Assembly: GCF_009760915.1 (NCBI RefSeq)
Contig: NZ_VIDQ01000018.1
Span: 1 to 64,000 of the forward strand
Source: Azohydromonas aeria
Lineage (GTDB): Bacteria > Pseudomonadota > Gammaproteobacteria > Burkholderiales > Burkholderiaceae_C
DNA length: 64,000 bases
Reading direction: 5' to 3'
Shown: positions 37,418-48,993 of the stretch, piece by piece
Numbering within the stretch: the first letter of the stretch is position 1
Layout: each line of letters opens with the position of its first letter
Notes under the pieces: generated by a model
Databases searched by the model: none
Seen by the model: only the letters and a program-made list of their open reading frames with translations
What the model was told of the DNA's origin: nothing
Program-made: the position numbers and the translations under genes

Positions 37418-37810
37418 TCAGTTGCTGGTGGACGACGCGTCCGCCAGCTGCATGCACCAGGCGATGAGGGTGTCGATCTCGTTGGACTTGTCGAACACCT
37501 GGTCGGCGCCGAGCTCCAGGCAGCGCCGGCGCATGTCGGGCGTGGCGAAGTTGCTCAGCACCACCTTCTTCGTCAGCGGGCGCAGCTTCTGCGCCGCCTG
37601 CAGCACGCCCAGGCCCGTGCCGCCCTTGAGGAAGATGTCCACGATCATCAGGTCGCACGGCTTGCCCTGTTCCGACAGCCAGCGCAGCGCCGTGGACTCG
37701 TCCTCGGCCGAGCCCACGACCTGCAGCGGCACCAGTTCCTCCAGCGTGGCGATCAGGTTCTCCCGGATCACGGGGCTGTCTTCGACGATGTAGGTGCTCA
37801 GTGGTGACAT
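37418..37810 (-). CDS. Stand-alone receiver-domain response regulator
   Basis: A 130-aa CheY-like protein with no output domain. It starts MSPLSTYIVEDSPVIRENLI; the acidic pocket is ED (10-11), phospho-acceptor D58 in MIVDIFLKGGTG, the switch Ser is S86 in VVLSNF and the conserved Lys is K108 in VFDKSN. It may act as a phosphate sink or signal by protein contact within the adjacent two-component locus. Residues upstream of 37810 in this frame are not conserved. A palindrome lies about 95 nt upstream. Confidence 0.9.
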   Translation of the reverse strand: MSPLSTYIVEDSPVIRENLIATLEELVPLQVVGSAEDESTALRWLSEQGKPCDLMIVDIFLKGGTGLGVLQAAQKLRPLTKKVVLSNFATPDMRRRCLELGADQVFDKSNEIDTLIAWCMQLADASSTSN

Positions 37811-37904
37811 GGGCCGAGTGCCGTGATGCACGCCGCCGATCGGCGTGAGCCGCATGTTAGGCCCCGGCATCGGCGCCTGGCTGTAGTCGCGGGCGGCTGC
37901 TCGC

Positions 37905-37922
37905 TGTAGGAAGCTTCCTACC
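37905..37922. promoter_or_regulatory. Candidate response-regulator operator (copy 2)
   Basis: Contains the perfect 16-bp palindrome GTAGGAAGCTTCCTAC (37906-37921) within TGTAGG-AAGCTT-CCTACC. It overlaps the gluQ stop codon and lies about 67 bp upstream of the likely start of transcription of the receiver gene (TAACAT -10-like at 37859-37854, minus strand). It shares its half-sites with the repeat at 35259-35276. Confidence 0.55.
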
Positions 37923-38829
37923 GCGCCGCCCTGGCTGGAGCCGTCCAGCGTCGAGCCCAGGCCGCGGTCGCCCGCGCCAGCCAGCCCGGCAAGTCGCCGG
38001 TGTCGTTTTCCGGCAAGTCGAGTGCCCGCGCCGCGGCGCGCAGCGCGGCCAGCGGGTCGTCCAGCGCCAGCGGCGGCGCACCGTGCTGCTTGGACAGTTT
38101 TTCTCCGCGCGCGTCCAGCACCAGCGGCAGGTGCAGGTACGTGGGCGCGGGCGCCGCGAGCTGGCGCTGCAGCCAGAGCTGGCGCGGCGTGTTGTCCGCC
38201 AGATCCTCGCCGCGCACCACGTGCGTGACGCCCTGCAGCGCGTCGTCCACCACCACGGCGAGCTGGTAGGACCAGATGCCGTCGGCGCGCTTGAGGATGA
38301 AGTCGCCCACCGCGTGCGTCAGGTCCTGGCGCTGCGCCCCCAGGCGCCGGTCGTGCCAGTCGATGACGACGGGCTCTTCTTCGCTGCCGCAGCGCAGCCG
38401 CCAGGCGCGCGCCGGTTTCCCATGCAGCCCGTCGCGGCAGGTGCCGGGATAGACGCGCTCCTCGTGCCGCCGGTGCTCATGGCCCTGCGCCGCCAGCGCC
38501 GCCTCGATATCGCGCCGCGTGCAGCCGCAGGGGTAGGCCTGGCCGCGCGCGGCCAGGCCGTCGAGCGCCTGCTGGTACAGCGCCGTGCGCCGCGACTGCC
38601 ACAGCGGCGGCTCGTCCGGCACGAGGCCGAGCACGCCCAGCTGGCCCAGGATCTCCCGGTCGGCGCCGGGCACGCAGCGCGGCGCGTCGGTGTCCTCGAT
38701 GCGCAGCAGCCAGCGCCCGCCGTGCGCGCGCGCGTCCAGCCAGCTCGCCAGTGCCGCCACCAGCGAGCCGGCGTGCAGCGGCCCGGTGGGCGAGGGCGCG
38801 AAGCGCCCGACGTAGTGCTCCTGGGACAT
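37918..38829 (-). CDS. gluQ: Glutamyl-queuosine tRNA(Asp) synthetase
   Basis: A 303-aa paralogue of the glutamyl-tRNA synthetase catalytic core that attaches glutamate to queuosine-34 of tRNA(Asp). The class I signature is [12 protein letters not shown], the KMSKS-like motif is GEKLSKQHG, and the zinc cysteines appear in YPCGCTRRD and YPGTCRDG. The anticodon-binding domain of GluRS is absent, as expected from the length. It lies 21 bp downstream of the LysR gene on the same strand. Confidence 0.95.
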   Translation of the reverse strand: MSQEHYVGRFAPSPTGPLHAGSLVAALASWLDARAHGGRWLLRIEDTDAPRCVPGADREILGQLGVLGLVPDEPPLWQSRRTALYQQALDGLAARGQAYPCGCTRRDIEAALAAQGHEHRRHEERVYPGTCRDGLHGKPARAWRLRCGSEEEPVVIDWHDRRLGAQRQDLTHAVGDFILKRADGIWSYQLAVVVDDALQGVTHVVRGEDLADNTPRQLWLQRQLAAPAPTYLHLPLVLDARGEKLSKQHGAPPLALDDPLAALRAAARALDLPENDTGDLPGWLARATAAWARRWTAPARAAR

Positions 38830-38850
38830 GGCTGCAGGGAAGGTCGAAGG

Positions 38851-39843
38851 TCAGTCCGCCAGCGCCGCCGCGCCGCCGTGGCGCTCCAGCAGCGCCTGGC
38901 GCGTGGCCGGGCTCTGCAGCTGCTCCAGCCACCATTGCAGCGCCAGCCCCTGCGGCGCCTTGCGCGGCTGCGGCGCGGCCGCGGCGCGCCAGGCGTAGCC
39001 CAGGCGCGCGCGGCGCAGCGGGCGCTGCGTGGCCTTGACCACCAGCCGCCCGGCGTTGATGAGATCGCGCGCGATCGGCTCGGGCATGAAGCCGCAGCCC
39101 AGGCCGCGCACCTGCGCCTCGACCTTGGCCTGCAGGTTGGCCACGGTGAACACGTCCTGCCCGGGCAGCAGGTTCACCGTCACGGGGGTGAGGCGCTGCG
39201 CCGAGTCCGCCACCGCCACCGCGCGGTGGCGCAGCAGCTCGGCGTCGCTGATCGGCCCCTCATGGCGCGCCAGCGCGTGGTGCGGCGCCACGGCGAAGAC
39301 GAAGCCGATCTCGCCCAGCGTGCGCAGCTCGATGCCCGACGGCGCCGCATGGTCCACGTCCACGCCGACGGCCAGGTCGGCCTGCCCCGACACCAGCGCC
39401 TCCCAGGTGCCGGCCAGCACCTCGGTGCGCAGCCGCAGCCGCGTGCCCGGCCCTTCGTCCCCGGCGGTCGGGCGCAGCGCGAAGAAGGCCTCGCACAGCT
39501 CCAGCATGGTGCGCTGCGAGATGGTGCCGTCCATGGCGATGGTCAGCTGCGTCTCCCAGCCGCCGGCCACGCGGCGCACGCGGTGCGCCACCGCCTCCAT
39601 CTCCGCCAGCAGGCGCCGGCCCTCGCTGAGCAGTTCCTCGCCGGCGGCGGTGAGCCTGGCCTGACCGGAGCGGCGGTCGAACAGCAGCACGTCGAGCGCG
39701 TCTTCGAGCTGGCGCACGCTGTAGGTCAGCGCCGAGGGCACCTTGCCCAGTTCGCGGGCCGCGGCGGCAAAGCTGCCGCAGCGGGCGATGGCGTCCATCA
39801 TCGCCAGCGCGTCGGGGGTCAGGGCGTTGTGCCGCTTCAGCAT
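38851..39843 (-). CDS. LysR-family transcriptional regulator
   Basis: A 330-aa LTTR. The N-terminal winged HTH is visible (LAMMDAIARCGSFAAAARELGKVPSALTYSVRQLEDALDVLLFDRR), followed by a periplasmic-binding-protein-like effector domain (about 95-300). The effector is unknown. It is divergent from the DUF599 gene across a 117-bp, AT-richer region; LTTRs often control such a divergent neighbour. An inverted repeat TTCAT-N9-ATGAA (39847-39865) lies just upstream of its own start. Confidence 0.93.
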   Translation of the reverse strand: MLKRHNALTPDALAMMDAIARCGSFAAAARELGKVPSALTYSVRQLEDALDVLLFDRRSGQARLTAAGEELLSEGRRLLAEMEAVAHRVRRVAGGWETQLTIAMDGTISQRTMLELCEAFFALRPTAGDEGPGTRLRLRTEVLAGTWEALVSGQADLAVGVDVDHAAPSGIELRTLGEIGFVFAVAPHHALARHEGPISDAELLRHRAVAVADSAQRLTPVTVNLLPGQDVFTVANLQAKVEAQVRGLGCGFMPEPIARDLINAGRLVVKATQRPLRRARLGYAWRAAAAPQPRKAPQGLALQWWLEQLQSPATRQALLERHGGAAALAD

Positions 39844-39960
39844 CCCTTCATCTTATTTGAATGAATCGTTCACAGTTATGACGGTGCATTTCAGCAACGA
39901 TGAACGTCAAGACACGCCGGGCAGGCTGCGGCGCCCGGGGCCTCGATACAGTGACGCCCC

Positions 39961-40680
39961 ATGAAACACCTGATGAACGTGCTGGACGTGCTGCCCTGGC
40001 CGGACTGGTTGGCGCTGGCGCTGTTCCTGGCCGGCTGGGTGGGCTACGCCAGCTTCGCGCGGCGCCAGGGGCTGGCCGAGCGCTCGCTGCTGGCGCTGAG
40101 CAACCGCGAGCGCCGGCGCTGGATGCTGCAGACCACCTACCGCGACAACCGCGTGCTAGACGGCGTGGTGACGCAGAGCATGTCCTCGGGGCCGAGCTTT
40201 TTCGCCTCGACCACCATCCTGATCATCGGCGGCCTGCTGGCGATGCTCTCCACGACCGAGCGCGTCGCGGAGCTGGTCAAGGAGATCCCGTTCGCGGCGC
40301 GCACCAGCGTGCTGATCTTCGACCTGAAGCTGGTGCTGCTCACGGGCATCTTCGTGCACGCCTTCTTCCGCTTCACCTGGAGCATCCGGCAGTACAGCTT
40401 CGGCGCGCTGCTGGTGGCCGCGGCGCCGGACCGCGACGCGTTCGCCGCCATGGGCGAGAAGGCCGATGCCGAGCGCGAAGCCTTCGCCGACCGCGCCGGG
40501 CGCGTCATGGCGCTGGCCGCCGAAGCCTTCAACGACGGGCTGCGCGCCTACTACATGGCGTTTGCCGTGGTGGGCTGGTTCTTCTCGCCGCTGTTCTTCA
40601 TGGTCGCCACGGCGGGCGTGATCTACGTGCTCTACCAGCGCGAGTTCCGCTCGGCGGTGCTGGCGGCGCTGCGGGGGTAA
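39961..40680 (+). CDS. DUF599-family membrane protein
   Basis: A 239-aa inner-membrane protein of DUF599 with four hydrophobic stretches (about 14-28, 76-95, 115-140 and 198-222), a first loop SNRERRRWMLQTTYRDNRVLDGVVTQSM and a central YYMAFAVVGWFFSPLFFM. Function unknown. TACAGT at 39947-39952 ends only 8 nt before the ATG. Its expression may be governed by the divergent LysR regulator. Confidence 0.85.
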   Translation: MKHLMNVLDVLPWPDWLALALFLAGWVGYASFARRQGLAERSLLALSNRERRRWMLQTTYRDNRVLDGVVTQSMSSGPSFFASTTILIIGGLLAMLSTTERVAELVKEIPFAARTSVLIFDLKLVLLTGIFVHAFFRFTWSIRQYSFGALLVAAAPDRDAFAAMGEKADAEREAFADRAGRVMALAAEAFNDGLRAYYMAFAVVGWFFSPLFFMVATAGVIYVLYQREFRSAVLAALRG

Positions 40681-40695
40681 GGCGAGCCAGGTCGG

Positions 40696-41679
40696 TCAGG
40701 GCCCCTCGATGAACGGCTGCGCTGCCGCCAGGCTGCGCGCCGGCGCCTCCTCCTGCGGCAGGTGCCCGGCGCCGTCCACCTGCAGCAGCGCGCTGCCCTC
40801 GATCCACGACTGCAGCACGCGCGCCTGCGAGATCGGCGCCACGCGGTCGGCCGTGCCCCACAGCAGCATGACGGGCAGGTCCAGCCGCGCCAGCTGCACC
40901 GTGCCCTGCGATTCGTTGAGCAGCTGCCGCCACTGCTGCAGCAGCGCCCAGCGGTTGCCCTCGCGCTGCAGCAGCTCCTGGCGCCGGTCCACTTGCGCCG
41001 CCGTCACCAGCGACGGGTCGCCGTAGAGGCGCCGGAGCACGTTGTCCACCAGCGTGCGTGGCAGCCAGCCCGAGACGAACCAGCGCGGCCAGGGAAATCG
41101 CAGCGCCCAGCGCAGCGGCGCGGGCAGGGCCTGGTCGCGCTGCGGCGCGCCGGCCACCAGCAGCAGCCGCTGCACGCGCGAGGGCACCAGCAGCGCCATC
41201 TGCGCCGCCACCTCGCCGCCGCGGCCCTGGCCGACCAGGCGCATGGCCTTCACGCCACGCTGCTCCAGCAGCGCCAGCACCCAGCGCGCGTCGGTGCCGG
41301 GGCGGTAGTCGTCGCCCGGCGCGGCGTCGGTCAGGCCGCTGCCGGGCAGGTCCACCCGGATGACGCGGTGCGTGCGGCGCAGCGCCGCGGCCCAGTCGTC
41401 CCAGTCGTGCAGGCTGCCGCCCAGGCCGTGCAGCAGCACCAGCGGCTGCGCATCGGACTCCGGCCCCTCGTCGCGGATGTGAAACACCAGGCCGCCGGGC
41501 AGCTCGACGAATTGCGAGGGCCGCTGCGCCCAGCGCTCCACCAGCGACGCGGCCGGGCGCTCCGGCGCGCGTGACCAGGCCAGCAGCAGCGCCAGCGCCA
41601 GCAGCGACAGGCCGACGAGCCGCGTCAGCGCGGCCTTCCAGCCCGGGGCGGGTGGCGCCTGCTGCTTCAATCGCTTCAA
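40696..41679 (-). CDS. Alpha/beta-hydrolase-fold protein lacking nucleophilic serine
   Basis: A 327-aa protein with an N-terminal hydrophobic anchor (LVGLSLLALALLLAW) followed by an alpha/beta hydrolase fold: oxyanion-hole strand LVLLHGLGGSLHDW, nucleophile elbow, Asp in LWGTADRVAP and His in VDGAGHLPQEE. At the elbow the usual G-x-S-x-G reads G-Q-G-R-G, with Gly (codon GGC, 41224-41226) in place of Ser, one base away from AGC. Either the enzyme is catalytically dead or altered, or the base is an error. The start is taken as TTG at 41679, overlapping the trhO stop (TTGA); an ATG at 41739 would overlap 60 nt into trhO. Confidence 0.82.
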   Translation of the reverse strand: MKRLKQQAPPAPGWKAALTRLVGLSLLALALLLAWSRAPERPAASLVERWAQRPSQFVELPGGLVFHIRDEGPESDAQPLVLLHGLGGSLHDWDDWAAALRRTHRVIRVDLPGSGLTDAAPGDDYRPGTDARWVLALLEQRGVKAMRLVGQGRGGEVAAQMALLVPSRVQRLLLVAGAPQRDQALPAPLRWALRFPWPRWFVSGWLPRTLVDNVLRRLYGDPSLVTAAQVDRRQELLQREGNRWALLQQWRQLLNESQGTVQLARLDLPVMLLWGTADRVAPISQARVLQSWIEGSALLQVDGAGHLPQEEAPARSLAAAQPFIEGP

Positions 41680-42416
41680 TCCGCCGCGGCCGGCTGCAGG
41701 TCCGGCGCCAGGCCGACGCGCTCGTCGAACACGAAACACGCGCCGCGCCAGCGCGGGGCATGCGTCTCCTCGAAATACTTCAGGATGCCGCCTTCGAGCT
41801 GCCAGACGTGCTCCAGCCCCGCCTCCTGCATCAGCAGCGCCGCCTTCTCGCAGCGGATGCCGCCGGTGCAGTAGCTCACCACGGCCTTGTCGCGCAGCTG
41901 CTCCAGGTGGGCCAGCAGCGCGTCGGGGAAGTCGCTGAACTTCTGCAGGCGCCAGTCGATGGCGCCTTCGAACGCGCCGGCATCGACCTCGAAGCCGTTG
42001 CGCGTGTCCAGCATCACCACCGGGCGGCCGGCGTCGTCGTGACCCTGTTCCAGCCAGCGCGCCAGCGTCGGCGCGGGCAGTGCCGGGGCGCGGCCCTGCG
42101 CCGGGCGGATCGCCGGGCGGTTCATGCGAATGATTTCCCGCTTCACCTTCACCAGTAGCCGCTTGAAGGGCACGGTGTCGCTGAAGCTTTCCTTGGGGGC
42201 GATGTCGGCGAAGCGCTCCTCGCTCCGGAGTTGCGCGACCCAGGCCCGCACGCCCTCGACGGGGCCGGCCAGGAACAGGTTGATCCCTTCCTCGGCCAGC
42301 AGCACGGTGCCCTTGAGGCCCAGTGCCAGGGCGTGGGCATGGAGTTTTTCGCGCAGCGCCGCCGTGTCGGGCAGGTGCAGGAACTTGTAGGCGGAGATGT
42401 TCAGTACGGCGTTCAC
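41676..42416 (-). CDS. trhO: tRNA uridine-34 hydroxylase, rhodanese-type (TrhO/YceA)
   Basis: A 246-aa protein with an N-terminal acylphosphatase-like domain (NISAYKFLHLPDTAALREKLHAHALALGLKGTVLLAEEGINLF) and a C-terminal rhodanese domain with catalytic Cys in SYCTGGIRCEKAALLM. TrhO makes 5-hydroxyuridine at tRNA position 34 with molecular oxygen. It is divergent from dnaE and overlaps the downstream hydrolase gene by 4 nt. Confidence 0.93.
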   Translation of the reverse strand: MNAVLNISAYKFLHLPDTAALREKLHAHALALGLKGTVLLAEEGINLFLAGPVEGVRAWVAQLRSEERFADIAPKESFSDTVPFKRLLVKVKREIIRMNRPAIRPAQGRAPALPAPTLARWLEQGHDDAGRPVVMLDTRNGFEVDAGAFEGAIDWRLQKFSDFPDALLAHLEQLRDKAVVSYCTGGIRCEKAALLMQEAGLEHVWQLEGGILKYFEETHAPRWRGACFVFDERVGLAPDLQPAAAD

Positions 42417-42456
42417 GGGCCGGATTCTGTCAGGGGGGCCTCCGTAGAATCCCGGG

Positions 42457-45981
<3,525 letters not shown>

Positions 45982-46064
45982 TGCACTTGCGTGCCCCCGC
46001 GCTGTCGTCCTAACGGGCACGGCAACGCGTTGAGTGCGCTGAATCACTTTTGAGTCGTAGCCCG

Positions 46065-46556
46065 ATGAAAGCTGTCCTGGGTGCCGCGCTGGCCGCTGCT
46101 GCCGTTTCCCTGCTGAGCCTGTCCACCGCCGCGCAGGCGGCCGACGTGGGCGTGTCGGTGCAGATCAGCGAGCCCGGCGTGTACGGCCGCATCGACATCG
46201 GCCGCTTCCCGCAGCCGGCGGTGATCGTGCAGCAGCCGGTGGTCATCCAGCAGCCGGCCTACGTGGTGGCGCCGCCGCAGCCGGTGTACCTGTGGGTGCC
46301 GCCCGGACACCAGAAGAACTGGGGCAAGCATTGCGGCCGCTACAACGCCTGTGGCGTGCCGGTGTACTTCGTGCAGGACCGCTGGTACCGCGAGCACGTG
46401 ATGGCGCGGCGCGACGATCGCCGCGGCGACTGGCGCGACGACCGGCGCGACGACCGGCGCGGCGACTGGGACGACCGCCGCGGCGACGACCACCCCGGAC
46501 GCGGCCACGGACATGGCCATGGGAATGGCCACGGCCACGGCAAGCACAAGGACTGA
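46065..46556 (+). CDS. Secreted protein with Asp/Arg repeats and His-Gly tail
   Basis: A 163-aa protein with a signal peptide (MKAVLGAALAAAAVSLLSL, cleavage after AQA), so periplasmic or outside. The middle part (VYLWVPPGHQKNWGKHCGRYNACGVPVYFVQDRWYREHV) has two Cys that could form a disulfide. The C-terminus carries Asp/Arg/Trp units (about 107-140) and a His-Gly tail with eight or so His ending GKHKD, suggesting metal or polyanion binding. No family was recognised. The ATG at 46065 is preferred to the TTG at 46050. Confidence 0.75.
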   Translation: MKAVLGAALAAAAVSLLSLSTAAQAADVGVSVQISEPGVYGRIDIGRFPQPAVIVQQPVVIQQPAYVVAPPQPVYLWVPPGHQKNWGKHCGRYNACGVPVYFVQDRWYREHVMARRDDRRGDWRDDRRDDRRGDWDDRRGDDHPGRGHGHGHGNGHGHGKHKD

Positions 46557-46596
46557 TTGACGGGGCGGCACGGCGCGCGCCGCCGCGCCTTCGTCT

Positions 46597-46932
46597 TCAG
46601 CGCGGCGCCGGCGCCTCGTAAGGCTGCCCGTCCACGCGCAACCCCTGCTGCGACAGCCGCGCCGCGCCGCGCGCGCCGATGCCCGGCACGCGCTCGACCA
46701 GGTCGCTCCAGCCGCTGAAGGGCTGGCGCGCGCGCTCGGACAGCAACCTCTCCGACATCGCCACGCCGATGCCGCGCAGCTGCTCCAGCTGCGCCTGGGT
46801 GGCGGTGTTGACGTCCAGCGGGGCGGCGGGCGCGGCGGGCAGCCGGGCGCTCGCCAGCAGGGCGACAGCCGTCGCCAAGGCCAGCGCGAGCGGGCGCCGG
46901 CGCCAGGTGCGGGACGGGGCGGGCGGGGGCAT
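46597..46932 (-). CDS. ComEA-like helix-hairpin-helix protein
   Basis: A 111-aa secreted protein. An N-terminal signal peptide (basic RTWRRR, then LALALATAVALLASA) is followed by a ComEA-type double HhH domain: LDVNTATQAQLEQLRGIGVAMSERLL and WSDLVERVPGIGARGAARL. Such proteins bind double-stranded DNA in the periplasm and can take part in DNA uptake, though short versions are also present in strains without known competence. No other com gene lies nearby. Confidence 0.85.
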   Translation of the reverse strand: MPPPAPSRTWRRRPLALALATAVALLASARLPAAPAAPLDVNTATQAQLEQLRGIGVAMSERLLSERARQPFSGWSDLVERVPGIGARGAARLSQQGLRVDGQPYEAPAPR

Positions 46933-47052
46933 GGCTCCTCCGGGTCGCTCAGGGGACGGGGCCAGGGTAGCAGCCGCCCTGTCGGATCGGCGAAACGCCG
47001 GTCCGGGGGCTGGACGGGCGGGGCGGAAAACTTCGCTAGCATCCCGCCCCTG

Positions 47053-48834
47053 ATGACAAAAGTACCTGCTTCGGTCCTGGCGCAGGCGTCCAAGGACGCC
47101 GTCAGCAAGGAGGAAAACCGGCGAGTCGCCAAGCGGCTGCGCGGCTATTTCTGGCCCGAGCGCTGGGGCATCCTGGCCGCGACGCTGTTCTTCGTGCTGG
47201 GCTCGGCCACCGAGCCGCTGATCCCGCTGCTGCTGCAGCAGGGCCTGGACAAGGGCTTCCTGGAGCGTCCGGCCTTCCCGCTGTGGGCGGTGCCGGTGAC
47301 GCTGATCGGGCTGTTCATGCTGCGCGGCCTGATGAGCTTTGCCGGCACCTACATGCTGCAGCGCAGCGTCTCGCACGTGGTGCTGAACCTGCGCGGCGAC
47401 CTGGCCCGCGCGGTGTTGCGTGCCGACGCGCCGCTGTTCTCCCGGCTGACGCCGGGCGTGATCGTGACCAAGGTGATCAACGACCCGCAAAGCATCGCCT
47501 CGATGCTGGGCGGCGCCTCGATCACGCTGCTGCGCGACGGCACCACGGCCATCGCGCTGCTGGGCTACCTGTTCTATCTGAACTGGCAGCTCACGCTGCT
47601 GGCGCTGGTGACGGTGCCGATGCTGCGCATCGGCGTGCGCGCCGTGCACCGCCGCGTCAAGCACGTGGGCTCGGTGGGCTACGAGGCGCAGATCCGGCTG
47701 GTGAACGTGGTGGACGACCTGGCGCGGGCCTGGCGCGTGATCCGCACCTTCGACGCCGCGGCCTTCGAGCAGGAGCGCTTCGACCGCGAGGCGCGGCAGG
47801 TGCGGCGCTTCGCCATCAAGAGCGCCGCGGCCTCGGCCATGATGACCCCGATGTCGCAGCTGGTGGCCAGCCTGGGCGTGGCGGCCATCGTGACGCTGGC
47901 CATGTACCAGGCGCAGCAGAACGCCGCCACGGTAGGCGAGTTCGTGGCCTACGTGGCGGCGCTGCTGCTGCTGGTGTCCAAGACGCGGCCGCTCACCGAC
48001 GTGTCGCAACCCATCGTGGGCGCCATGATCGTCGGGCGTGCCAGCTTCGAGCTGATGGACTCGCCGCTGGAGCCCGACCAGGGCCGGCGCACGCTGGAGC
48101 GCGCCCGCGGCGCGCTGCACTTCGACGGCGTGACGGTGCGCTATGCCGGCGCCGACCGGCCGGCGCTGGACGGGCTGTCGCTGGACGTGCGCCCGGGCAC
48201 CACGGTGGCGCTGGTGGGCAGCTCGGGCGCGGGCAAGACCACGGTGGTCAACGCGCTGCTGGGCTTCGCCACGCCCGAGAGCGGCCGGCTGCTGCTCGAC
48301 GACGTGCCGGTGCAGGAGCTGACCAAGGCTTCGCTGCGGCGGCAGTTCGCGGTGGTGTCGCAGGACATCGTGCTCTTCGACGGCTCCATCGCGGCCAACG
48401 TGGTGTATGCGCTGCCCTACGACGCCGCGCGCGTGGAGAGCTGCCTGCGCGCCGCGGCACTGTGGGACTTCGTCAGCAGCCTGCCCGAAGGGGTGCAGAC
48501 GCCCATCGGCGTCAACGGCAGCCGCCTCTCCGGGGGGCAGCGCCAGCGCCTGGCCATCGCGCGCGCGCTCTACAAGGACGCGCCGGTGTGGGTGCTCGAC
48601 GAGGCCACGTCGGCGCTGGACACGGAGTCCGAGCGCGCCATCCAGCATGCGCTGGAACAGTGGCAGGGCCAGAAGACGATGATCGTCATCGCGCACCGGC
48701 TCAGCACCATCCGCGGCGCCGACGCGATCTGCGTGCTCGAGGACGGGCGCATCGTCGAGCAGGGCACCCATGCCGAGCTCGTGGCGCTCGGCGCGCGCTA
48801 CGCGGGCATGGTGCGGGCGCAGGCGGCGGGCTGA
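47053..48834 (+). CDS. msbA: Lipid A/LPS core flippase MsbA-type ABC exporter
   Basis: A 593-aa half-transporter: six-helix membrane domain (about 30-310) followed by a nucleotide-binding domain with Walker A GSSGAGKTT (about 390), signature RLSGGQRQRLAIARAL (about 493), Walker B VWVLDEATSALD (about 512) and H-loop IAHRLST. It is closest in pattern to MsbA, which flips lipid A-core across the inner membrane and is essential in many bacteria. A TAGCAT -10-like element ends 10 nt before the ATG. It is directly upstream of the sugar cassette, which fits an LPS role. Confidence 0.9.
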   Translation: MTKVPASVLAQASKDAVSKEENRRVAKRLRGYFWPERWGILAATLFFVLGSATEPLIPLLLQQGLDKGFLERPAFPLWAVPVTLIGLFMLRGLMSFAGTYMLQRSVSHVVLNLRGDLARAVLRADAPLFSRLTPGVIVTKVINDPQSIASMLGGASITLLRDGTTAIALLGYLFYLNWQLTLLALVTVPMLRIGVRAVHRRVKHVGSVGYEAQIRLVNVVDDLARAWRVIRTFDAAAFEQERFDREARQVRRFAIKSAAASAMMTPMSQLVASLGVAAIVTLAMYQAQQNAATVGEFVAYVAALLLLVSKTRPLTDVSQPIVGAMIVGRASFELMDSPLEPDQGRRTLERARGALHFDGVTVRYAGADRPALDGLSLDVRPGTTVALVGSSGAGKTTVVNALLGFATPESGRLLLDDVPVQELTKASLRRQFAVVSQDIVLFDGSIAANVVYALPYDAARVESCLRAAALWDFVSSLPEGVQTPIGVNGSRLSGGQRQRLAIARALYKDAPVWVLDEATSALDTESERAIQHALEQWQGQKTMIVIAHRLSTIRGADAICVLEDGRIVEQGTHAELVALGARYAGMVRAQAAG

Positions 48835-48847
48835 GGCTGCGGCCGCG

Positions 48848-48875
48848 GCTCGGCAGCCGCACGGGGCTGCCGAGC
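48848..48875 (+). terminator. Strong hairpin after msbA, no T-run
   Basis: GCTCGGCAGCC-GCACGG-GGCTGCCGAGC, an 11-bp perfect stem 13 nt after the msbA stop. No T tract follows, so it may only attenuate or protect the 3' end. Confidence 0.5.
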
Positions 48876-48993
48876 GCAGGCTGTGCGGGCCTGGGAGCTT
48901 CTTGTCCTTCGCTCAAGGGATTGTCCCAGGTGCTGTGATACGCTGCGCGCCCGGTTAAAGGGCAGCGACAGTCTGGCCTGCCGTGCCTGCAAA

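Noticed and set aside
46597..48771. Apparent 724-residue protein ending in the HhH domain
   Set aside because: Everything before 46932 in that frame is antisense to msbA; a signal peptide directly after the 46932 ATG marks the true start.
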